Shown piece after piece: positions 15,303-21,953 of a stretch of 24,621 bases of DNA. Each line of letters opens with the position of its first letter. Position 1 is the first letter of the stretch. The position numbers and the translations under genes were made by a program. This stretch comes from Candidatus Rifleibacteriota bacterium (GTDB lineage Bacteria > Muiribacteriota > Ozemobacteria > Ozemobacterales > Ozemobacteraceae). Where the stretch lies: assembly GCA_028691595.1 (NCBI GenBank), contig JAQUZA010000007.1, forward strand, positions 1 to 24,621, in the 5' to 3' direction. Below the pieces are notes generated by a model. That model had not been told where the DNA came from, made no database searches, and worked only from the letters and a program-made list of their open reading frames with translations.

Positions 15303-16502
15303 CTAGATGTATTGAATACTGGTTTCTTTGAGATACGCGTCTTCCAGCAATGCGGCAATCTTCTTGATGACATTGCGTCGAATTTCAAGTTCGACGGGCA
15401 TGTTCGGGTCCTGGTGAAACTCGTTAATCCGGGTTCCGACCACAAAATTAATTATATCGCTGTTGAGAAGCATTCGGAAAATTTTTGTAGCCGGGTTGAG
15501 ATTAAGCGTTTCGGGGGTTCGACGGTCTTCAAGATATCTGGCCACCCGCCCGACAGTAAGAATACCCTCGGTAATCAGATCGATGCCATCCATTATCGAA
15601 TCGGGGGGCAGGTCAGGGTCTATCTTACCAAGCATAACATGAACTTCACGACCGGTTTCGCGGGCGACGATATTTGCGGTTGTGCCGCCACAGATAATTT
15701 TGCGCCCGGGAAAACTGTTGACCAGCTCTGCAAGCAATCGGTCTTTCTTCTGGTCATAGGGTGGCCCGGTCATGATCAGCAATTGTCTTGGTTGCCGGAA
15801 ATAAATTACCCCGCACGTTATGTCGTCAAGTGCGTGCCCGCCATTGTTGAGCCACGCTTTTTCGACAATTGCCGTGGCAAGTTCACAGGCCGAAATGTCT
15901 GACTTTTTTTCAATCTGCTCTTTGATAAAATTCCCGGTTTTTTCTACGCCCCAGCCAAATGGAAGAGGTTTGCTGCCAATACCGCTCTGGCTTACACCAT
16001 CAGAAATCATAATGATGCGGTCGCCCGGCTGAGCCTGAAAATCGGCAACAGAGATCGCTACCGGTTCCTTGTCAGTTCTGGTCACCTGTACCTGCAAACG
16101 CCCCAGACCAATTATATCAGCCCCGCGAGCGACAAGCACCGGAGGATTGTCATATTCAACGATGCGGACTTCGTTCTCGAAGTCTACATCAACAAGCGAA
16201 AAAGTGCTGTAGCTGATATGGCGTTCAGAACATACAGGCAGGGTGTCCATTATGCTGCGGGCCGCTTTGGCCGGGTCACGAAAACTGTTCATGTAGTTCA
16301 GACCCATAACCGAGGTCAGAGTAGCCAGCACTCCGGCTTTTACGCCACTGCCCAGACCATCTGACAGAACCGAAATAACCCGCCGCTGTTCCTTCAGCTT
16401 GCGCGAAAGGAAAACATCGCCACCAATCCGCTGCTTACCGCAGTTTTTCTGGCGATAATCAACTTCGACACAGCAATTATTCATAATTTTCGGAAATTCC
16501 AT
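15303..16502 (-). CDS. SpoIIE-type PP2C phosphatase with conserved C-terminal domain (paralogue 1)
   Basis: 399 residues from ATG 16502, set by GGAGG six nt upstream; it overlaps the preceding HydS-like gene by 26 bp, as the other phosphatase does with its own. PP2C metal-binding residues are Asp48 (VLSDGLGSG), Asp168 (MISDGVSQSG) and Asp226/227 (DDITCGV). The C-terminal domain (about 235-399) contains LIMTGPPYDQKKD, KIICGGTTANIVARETG and GIDLITEGILTVGRVARYLED, closely parallel to paralogue 2. The enzyme is soluble with no recognisable sensor domain, so the neighbouring hydrogenase-PAS protein is the obvious input. The target is probably a phosphorylated STAS-type antagonist or another Ser/Thr phosphoprotein, not found here. 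Confidence 0.87.
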   Translation of the reverse strand: MEFPKIMNNCCVEVDYRQKNCGKQRIGGDVFLSRKLKEQRRVISVLSDGLGSGVKAGVLATLTSVMGLNYMNSFRDPAKAARSIMDTLPVCSERHISYSTFSLVDVDFENEVRIVEYDNPPVLVARGADIIGLGRLQVQVTRTDKEPVAISVADFQAQPGDRIIMISDGVSQSGIGSKPLPFGWGVEKTGNFIKEQIEKKSDISACELATAIVEKAWLNNGGHALDDITCGVIYFRQPRQLLIMTGPPYDQKKDRLLAELVNSFPGRKIICGGTTANIVARETGREVHVMLGKIDPDLPPDSIMDGIDLITEGILTVGRVARYLEDRRTPETLNLNPATKIFRMLLNSDIINFVVGTRINEFHQDPNMPVELEIRRNVIKKIAALLEDAYLKETSIQYI

Positions 16503-18219
16503 TGATTTCCTCCGGTTCACTGCCAAAGGCTTCTAACACATTGTTAAGACGCAGTTCTGTCTCAGAAGCATTTTCTCCAAGCAGATAAGCGATTTTCTGG
16601 ACAGTTTCCAGATTGAGCCTGATAACTTCTTCAACCCTTTTCACCACCTGATCGCGGCGAACATGCGGCACCCGGATATCTTGAATCACCGCCCCGATAA
16701 CCTGCCCTTTTTCAATCGAAAAGACCGAGATGTTGAGCAGGTGATCTTTATAGCCGATATCATGATCTACCCAGTCTTCACCAGTTACCAGAACATTGCG
16801 GAAAACTTTGTGGAAAGGCACAATTTTGTTCAGCTGAGCTCCTTCCATTCCAGGTGATGCATCGAAGACCATTTCCATGTCAGAACCGAAAATGCTGGCA
16901 AAGCGGCGGTTGCATTCGATGATGCGCAGGCCGGCATCGGCTATTACTACGCCGGCAGGCATGGCTTTTATCAGAGCGTTAGCCTTCTTACTGGCCAGTT
17001 TGCGCATATATGAAACGCACATGTTTTCCATTGCTTTGCCATCAAGCAGGGCTTCAGCAAAGTCGCGGCACGAATCATAACCGCAACTGCCACAGTTGAG
17101 TTCATCACGTGAACTGGTTTTGCCAACACGCTGCAGGGCCGTTCTGATGGCATTCTCAGTGTGTTTTTTATTCTGAAAGCTGGCGATGCTGAATTTTGCT
17201 GCAACATCCAGGTTGCCGATCTGGTCGCCCTGCCGACATATCCGATCAACATGGCTGAATATGCTGTCGCGTTTGAGAATCGTAGCTTCACGACGTTTCA
17301 TTACCGGGCCATTAATGCAACCACCGTTGCAGGCAAGAAGTTCGACAAATATCTGCCGGCCGGCAGGAATATGATCAAGTTCACGTAAGGCAGCCGTAAT
17401 GCTGTCAATCCCGGAAAAACACATAAATTCTACGTCGGTTTTTTGCAGGCGTGATTTTATGCCGCTGATCATGCCGCCATCGATTGGGTAAAGCCCGCCT
17501 TCGGAAGCCGGACCCGGAAAAAAGTTAATGTCGGCAGTAACGGGAATTTTAAATGGGTCAACTTTGGCATCGCTGAACCATTCCTGCAGGTTTTCAAAAG
17601 TCAGCGCTCCGGCGAGAGTTTCATGAAAATGCTCTGCTTCGACTTTTTTGGCGATACAGGGGCCGGCAAAAGCAACACTGATGTTTTCGCCCGTCAGAGA
17701 TTTGAGGTAACGGGTATGTGCGATAAGGGGCGAAACAACCGGAGTCAGAAACCTGACATAATCGGGGTAATACTTGCAGATAAGATCAACGACAGCCGGG
17801 CAGGCGGTCGAAAGAAACAACTGCTGCTTTGAAGAGTCGATGAGCAGGGCCACGGCCTGCGAGACCATCTGTGCTCCGATAGCGGTCTCGGAAATCTCAG
17901 CAAAGCCCAGTTGTTGAAGTGCTTTGATCAGCTGTGAAACATGCAGGTTCCTGAATTCAGCCCGCCATGAAGGAGCAAGCGACAAAAATACCTGCTTGCC
18001 CAGTTCAATCTGCTGTCTGACCGCCGGCACATCATTGCGAACCTTTTTAGCCCCAACCGGGCAGACTTCCACACAACGTCCGCAGTGAATGCATAGATCA
18101 TCAACGATGCAGGCACTGTTGTCTTCTATTTTTATTGCTTTGACCGGGCATTCGCGTACACATTTATAGCAGTCGCGACAGTCTGCTTTGCGGGTAAAAA
18201 CTGGTTTAAGCTGATTCAT
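16477..18219 (-). CDS. Sensory-type [FeFe]-hydrogenase with PAS domain (HydS-like, paralogue 1)
   Basis: 580 residues from ATG 18219. The frame is open to 18300, but that stretch is the overlapping upstream gene, and the ferredoxin domain begins at 18219. Two [4Fe-4S] sets are Cys14/17/20/24 and Cys43/46/49/53. H-cluster motifs are STACPA (ligand Cys140), GPCIAKK (Cys188) and LACNGGCINGP (Cys297/301). Ala139 replaces the proton-relay Cys. A third cluster motif CGSCGYDSC...C (Cys376/379/384/401) precedes a PAS domain (about 415-520: ANALIKAMPAGVVIADAGLR) and a helical end. Architecture equals that of paralogue 2 and of described HydS proteins. It overlaps the thioredoxin-like gene by 14 bp and the phosphatase by 26 bp. 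A hydrogen or redox sensing role feeding the phosphatase is inferred. Confidence 0.88.
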   Translation of the reverse strand: MNQLKPVFTRKADCRDCYKCVRECPVKAIKIEDNSACIVDDLCIHCGRCVEVCPVGAKKVRNDVPAVRQQIELGKQVFLSLAPSWRAEFRNLHVSQLIKALQQLGFAEISETAIGAQMVSQAVALLIDSSKQQLFLSTACPAVVDLICKYYPDYVRFLTPVVSPLIAHTRYLKSLTGENISVAFAGPCIAKKVEAEHFHETLAGALTFENLQEWFSDAKVDPFKIPVTADINFFPGPASEGGLYPIDGGMISGIKSRLQKTDVEFMCFSGIDSITAALRELDHIPAGRQIFVELLACNGGCINGPVMKRREATILKRDSIFSHVDRICRQGDQIGNLDVAAKFSIASFQNKKHTENAIRTALQRVGKTSSRDELNCGSCGYDSCRDFAEALLDGKAMENMCVSYMRKLASKKANALIKAMPAGVVIADAGLRIIECNRRFASIFGSDMEMVFDASPGMEGAQLNKIVPFHKVFRNVLVTGEDWVDHDIGYKDHLLNISVFSIEKGQVIGAVIQDIRVPHVRRDQVVKRVEEVIRLNLETVQKIAYLLGENASETELRLNNVLEAFGSEPEEINGISENYE

Positions 18220-18502
18220 TTTTGCTTTTACCTTCTTTGAAGACGTGATCGAGCAGTTCAGTGACCGCCTGGGGCAACACTTTTTCAAAGGGATGCTCAT
18301 CGATAATTATTACTGGAGCTGCTTTGCAGCGATTCGAGCAAAGGCAGCCACGAAAAACCACCTCAGCTGCAAGGCCATGATTTTCGAGATATTCTTTGAC
18401 TATTTCGACGCTACGTTTGTTGCCGCGCGTAAAGCAGGCGCTGCCCATGCACATGATGATTTTGTGGTGAGCCCCGGTGTCGTAAGAGTTTTGATCGTTC
18501 AT
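18206..18502 (-). CDS. Thioredoxin-like [2Fe-2S] ferredoxin (98 residues), first gene of the operon
   Basis: 98 residues from ATG 18502, with GGAGG five nt upstream. Cluster ligands follow the NuoE-type pattern: Cys18-x4-Cys23 (CMGSAC) and a second pair in GCLCSNRC, where Cys55-x3-Cys59 fits the spacing and Cys53 is an extra cysteine. The predicted fold is thioredoxin-like and the protein should carry one electron per [2Fe-2S] cluster. It overlaps the HydS-like gene by 14 bp. It differs from the 82-residue relative in a longer N-terminus and a charged C-terminal tail, so each module may have its own electron carrier. The promoter and CRP/FNR-type boxes lie 137-195 bp upstream. Confidence 0.85.
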   Translation of the reverse strand: MNDQNSYDTGAHHKIIMCMGSACFTRGNKRSVEIVKEYLENHGLAAEVVFRGCLCSNRCKAAPVIIIDEHPFEKVLPQAVTELLDHVFKEGKSKNESA

Positions 18503-18638
18503 ACCCGCCTCCGTCTACCTTTGCATTTCAAAGTTTGCGTCAGTATCAAATCGCTTGCTTATTGCTTTCCTGTGGTCAAAATTGGCTCGAGTCTTCAGTT
18601 CTGCATAACTACACACCTGGTAAATCAAATTATTAGTG

Positions 18639-18654
18639 GTGAAAAAAATCACAA
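18639..18654. promoter_or_regulatory. CRP/FNR-family type palindrome, site 1
   Basis: GTGAAAAAAATCACAA contains the dyad GTGA-N6-TCAC, the core of CRP/FNR-superfamily operators (CRP: TGTGA-N6-TCACA; HcpR-like sites are similar). The same 16 bases recur at 18682-18697, 43 bp away, which is about four helical turns. This copy lies roughly 8-24 bp downstream of the start site predicted for the hydrogenase operon. Confidence 0.6.
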
Positions 18655-18668
18655 TCATCTTCATAATT

Positions 18669-18697
18669 ATTATAGCATTAAGTGAAAAAAATCACAA
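18669..18697 (-). promoter_or_regulatory. Sigma-70-like promoter of the hydrogenase-phosphatase operon
   Basis: On the - strand TTGTGA (18697-18692; 4 of 6 to TTGACA) is followed after exactly 17 bp by a perfect TATAAT (18674-18669). Predicted start is near 18662, giving a leader of about 160 nt before the first gene. The -35 hexamer and part of the spacer lie inside CRP/FNR-type site 2, so binding there should block, or be integral to, polymerase access. Confidence 0.6.
18682..18697. promoter_or_regulatory. CRP/FNR-family type palindrome, site 2, overlapping the -35 element
   Basis: Second exact copy of GTGAAAAAAATCACAA. It overlaps the -35 hexamer of the - strand promoter. With site 1 just downstream of the start site, the pair brackets the promoter, which suggests repression rather than classical activation. 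Confidence 0.6.
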
Positions 18698-18906
18698 GAA
18701 GGCTTCTGGAAATTTTACATTATTGCAAGTTTGCTTTCCGAGCTTTATTCTGAATGCAGAAATAGGGTACTTGTCACAATAGAGGTCCAATGTTTTGCCG
18801 ACTGTTTGACAAAAGATTTTAAGCCCTGCCGACTGGTAATCTGTCCTGGCCGTAGATGGCCTGCTCAGTCTGAGACCTGAAATTCTTCTTGTTTTAAGGA
18901 TGACTC
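18698..18906. other. Remainder of the divergent intergenic region
   Basis: The whole non-coding gap is 18503-18906, of which 18639-18697 is annotated above. In the remaining 209 bp on the kinase side a TTGACA is present at 18806-18811, but no -10 hexamer stands at 16-18 bp, so no promoter is assigned. AAGGA at 18897-18901, ahead of ATG 18907, is the only confident element. 18503-18638 is the untranslated leader of the hydrogenase operon; no riboswitch or terminator was recognised in it. Confidence 0.5.
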
Positions 18907-21813
18907 ATGCCAGCATTTCTCTGGAAAAACTGGAGTCTCAGCGTAAAAATTGCTGCGGCCGGGGCAATGACGGTACTTTTTTCTACTTTGCTGCTGATAA
19001 GCCTGGCAGGCTTATTGAGCGAGGAATACCATAAACTGGCCCAGAGAGAAGTCGATGGGTTGATTGCCACCGACCTCGATCACATCACTGAAGGTGTTTT
19101 TAATCTTGTTTCAACCGAAAATGAAGCAGTTCTACAGCAGCTTGAACAGAATCTTGCCATTGCCAGGCATCTGCTTTTTGCCAGGGGCAGGATAAAACTT
19201 CGAAATGACCTGTCTTCGTGGGTTGTGCGCAATCAGTTTACGGGTAGTTCAATGACTGTTGAGCTGCCTCTTATGATTGCAGGCGAAACGGTCATTCCAC
19301 AGAAATTGAACTCTGAAGACGCATCAGGTATTGTCGATGAAATAAGCAATACTTTGGGCGAAACCGTCACTGTTTTTCAACGCCTGAATGCTGCTGGCGA
19401 TATGGTTCGTATCGCAACGACCGTTCTTGATTCACAAGGCAAAAAGGCTCTCGGAACTTACATTCCTGTGAGGAATCCTGACGGCACCGCTAACCCTGTT
19501 CTGTCACAGATTCTCAGTGGGCATAAATTCGTTGGCAGGGCTTATGTGGTTAATACCTGGTATCTTACCGCATATGATCCGCTTGTTGACGAATCAGGCA
19601 ATTTGATTGGCATGCTTTACGTTGGTGTAAAGCAAAAGAATGTTGAAGATCGCGTCAGGCAGGCTATTGTTAAAACCAGAGTTGGAAAAACCGGCTATGT
19701 TTATGTAATAGGCGGTAAAGGTGCTGAACGTGGCTGTTACATTATTTCGCAGGGTAATGAGCGTGACGGCGAGAATATCTGGGATAGCAAAGACAGCAAC
19801 GGTAATATGGTCATTCAGAGCATCATAAACCATGCTTTGGCCTTAAAACCCGGCGAATTTCATACTGAGAGATACCCCTGGCAGAACCCTGGCGAGTCTG
19901 TGCCGCGCATGAAAATTGCCCGCCTTGCATACTTTGCCCCCTGGGATTGGGTCATCGGCACCAGCGTTTATGAAGACGAACTAAACAACTATCACCGGGT
20001 TCTCAGCCTTGGTCGAAAACGAATGCATGACACCATGCTTTTTGTTGGTATTTTGACTGCCTTCCTGGCTGTGCTTGGCGGTTTCTATCTGGCTCGCTCT
20101 ATTGCCAGACCAATTAAAGAGATTACTGAGATTGCCGATTCAATTACTCAGGGCAACCTGGAAGCGCTCGCTCCGGTTCAATCTGCTGATGAGACCGGTG
20201 TTCTTGCCAGAACCTTCAATCATATGACCCAAAAGATCAGGCACCTGATTTCTGAGACCAGACAAAGTGAAGTGAAGTATCGAACTCTGTTTGAAGGTGC
20301 GCTCGAAGGGGTTTTTCTCACCAACCTCAACGGTGAATTTATCAGTATAAATCCTTCTATGGCCCGAATTCTTGGTTACGATTCCCCCGAAGAAATCATG
20401 AAAGCCATCACCGACGTTCATTCGCAATTGTATGTGAATCCTGCTCACTACCGGGAGTTTCTGGCCACGCTGATTGAACGAGGTGAGGTTCTGCGAAAAG
20501 AACTGCAGGTTTTCAAGAAAGATCGCCAGAAAATCTGTTTGTTTGTCGGTGGTCGGCTGGTAAATTTTGCTGATGGCTCACCATCTCATATTCAGGCTTT
20601 TGCTCTTGACATTACCGAACTTCAGAGGGCCGAAGAAAACCGCCTTAAACTTGAACAACAGCTCTATCAGGCCCAGAAAATGGAGACCGTCGGGCAGCTC
20701 GCAGGAGGCATTGCTCATGATTTCAATAACCTGCTGACACCCATTCTAGGGTATTCCGAAATTTTGCTCGACGAAATTCCTGCAGATGGAAAGCATCATA
20801 AGTTTGTCAGCCATATTGTTGAAGCGGCTGACAGGGCTAAGGTTCTTACCCGGCAACTGCTTGCTTTCGGACGAAAACAGCTTTTAGAGCTGAAACAGAT
20901 TGATCTGGCAAAGATAATTCACGGCTTTGAAAGAATTTTGCGGCGCACCATCCGTGAAAACATCAAAATTGTGGTGCGTTCTGTTGCTTCTGAGGCACTG
21001 ATAAAAGCCGACAGCAACCAGATGGAACAGGTTCTTATGAATCTTTCGATCAATGCCCAGGATTCGATGCCCTGTGGCGGTCTTCTCGATATTAGCGTCG
21101 ATACGATTTTTGTCGATGAAATCTATGCAGCCGGCCACTCCGCCGTTAAACCTGGCCCATACGTTGTTCTCACCGTAAGTGATACAGGCACAGGAATTGA
21201 CAAGGAGACCCAGAAGCGGATTTTTGAGCCATTTTTTACTACCAAAGAAGTGGGAAAGGGCTCCGGCCTTGGCCTCTCGACTGTTTTTGGCATTGTCAAA
21301 CAGCATGGTGGTCATATTCTTCTCTATTCTGAAGATGGCAAAGGTAGTACCTTTAAGGTTCTCCTGCCGCAAGATACTCAGGCCAATGCTGAAAATTCCC
21401 GGCACGCAGAAGAAGCGCTGCAACCGCCACCTTTGCTCTATGGCAATGAAACTGTTCTTGTGGTTGAAGATGAAACGCTGGTTCGAGATCTTGTTTCACA
21501 AATGCTTGAAAAACTCGGTTATAAGGTTATGAGCGCTTCAAATCCTGAAGAGTGCTTTTCGATCATGGCAGAGCACCATAGTTATATCAATCTGGTGTTG
21601 TCAGACGTTATAATGCCGGGTATGGATGGCAAAGAAATGGCTTCAAGACTCCACGAGCACTACCCCAGCCTGAAAATGCTCTTCATGTCCGGCTATGCGA
21701 CAAATGTTTTTGCTTGCAACGGCCTGACAATGGAAGGAGCTCACCTCCTTGAAAAGCCAATCTGTCTGCATAATCTGGCTTCCCGTATCCGACAGGTGCT
21801 CGATGAAGCCTGA
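18907..21813 (+). CDS. Hybrid sensor histidine kinase: cache-HAMP-PAS-HisKA-HATPase-REC
   Basis: 968 residues. TM1 is at about 13-36 and TM2 at 377-398. Between them is a large extracytoplasmic cache-type sensor region containing YDPLVDESGNLIGMLYVGVK and VGKTGYVYVIG, motifs of Cache_2/Cache_3 small-molecule sensors. A HAMP domain (398-451) and a PAS domain (about 455-580) follow. The HisKA phospho-acceptor is His604 in GGIAHDFNNLL, and the ATPase domain has NLSINAQDSMP, DTGTGID and GSGLGLSTVFGIV. A receiver domain (848-965) has Asp900 in LVLSDVIMPGMDG. Start ATG 18907 has AAGGA six nt upstream. No response regulator with a DNA-binding output follows, so the phosphorelay partner is elsewhere. 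It is divergent from the hydrogenase operon; a functional link is possible but not shown by sequence. Confidence 0.92.
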   Translation: MPAFLWKNWSLSVKIAAAGAMTVLFSTLLLISLAGLLSEEYHKLAQREVDGLIATDLDHITEGVFNLVSTENEAVLQQLEQNLAIARHLLFARGRIKLRNDLSSWVVRNQFTGSSMTVELPLMIAGETVIPQKLNSEDASGIVDEISNTLGETVTVFQRLNAAGDMVRIATTVLDSQGKKALGTYIPVRNPDGTANPVLSQILSGHKFVGRAYVVNTWYLTAYDPLVDESGNLIGMLYVGVKQKNVEDRVRQAIVKTRVGKTGYVYVIGGKGAERGCYIISQGNERDGENIWDSKDSNGNMVIQSIINHALALKPGEFHTERYPWQNPGESVPRMKIARLAYFAPWDWVIGTSVYEDELNNYHRVLSLGRKRMHDTMLFVGILTAFLAVLGGFYLARSIARPIKEITEIADSITQGNLEALAPVQSADETGVLARTFNHMTQKIRHLISETRQSEVKYRTLFEGALEGVFLTNLNGEFISINPSMARILGYDSPEEIMKAITDVHSQLYVNPAHYREFLATLIERGEVLRKELQVFKKDRQKICLFVGGRLVNFADGSPSHIQAFALDITELQRAEENRLKLEQQLYQAQKMETVGQLAGGIAHDFNNLLTPILGYSEILLDEIPADGKHHKFVSHIVEAADRAKVLTRQLLAFGRKQLLELKQIDLAKIIHGFERILRRTIRENIKIVVRSVASEALIKADSNQMEQVLMNLSINAQDSMPCGGLLDISVDTIFVDEIYAAGHSAVKPGPYVVLTVSDTGTGIDKETQKRIFEPFFTTKEVGKGSGLGLSTVFGIVKQHGGHILLYSEDGKGSTFKVLLPQDTQANAENSRHAEEALQPPPLLYGNETVLVVEDETLVRDLVSQMLEKLGYKVMSASNPEECFSIMAEHHSYINLVLSDVIMPGMDGKEMASRLHEHYPSLKMLFMSGYATNVFACNGLTMEGAHLLEKPICLHNLASRIRQVLDEA

Positions 21814-21918
21814 CCTGTATTTTCGTCAGATGAATATCAGCCCCCAGAAGACCTGTTTTGTCAAGATTTGCTGAAGCTTTTCTCAGGATCAAGTTTTTAT
21901 TCCAGATACTAAATTCTT

Positions 21919-21947
21919 TTGAGTTGAGGCTGGATTTTGTTTATACT
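21919..21947 (+). promoter_or_regulatory. Sigma-70-like promoter abutting the transmembrane phosphatase gene
   Basis: TTGAGT (21919-21924) and TATACT (21942-21947) are separated by 17 bp. The -10 element ends six bases before ATG 21954, which places the start site at or next to the start codon. No terminator is visible between the kinase stop and this promoter. Confidence 0.5.
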
Positions 21948-21953
21948 CATTGA

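Noticed and set aside
15290..15445. 52-residue N-terminal extension of the 82-residue ferredoxin
   Set aside because: It overlaps the end of the phosphatase in another frame and lacks similarity to the family; GGAG before ATG 15289 fixes the start.
18639..18697. Paired 16-mers as the start of a CRISPR array or insertion-sequence ends
   Set aside because: Only two short copies, each a CRP/FNR-type palindrome, positioned at a promoter; no further repeats and no transposase.
18806..18842. Sigma-70 promoter for the hybrid kinase (TTGACA with TAATCT)
   Set aside because: The spacing is 25 bp, outside the usable range, and no other -10 element fits.
20884..21423. 179-residue - strand frame
   Set aside because: Antisense to the well-conserved ATPase domain of the hybrid kinase; it reflects codon usage of that gene.
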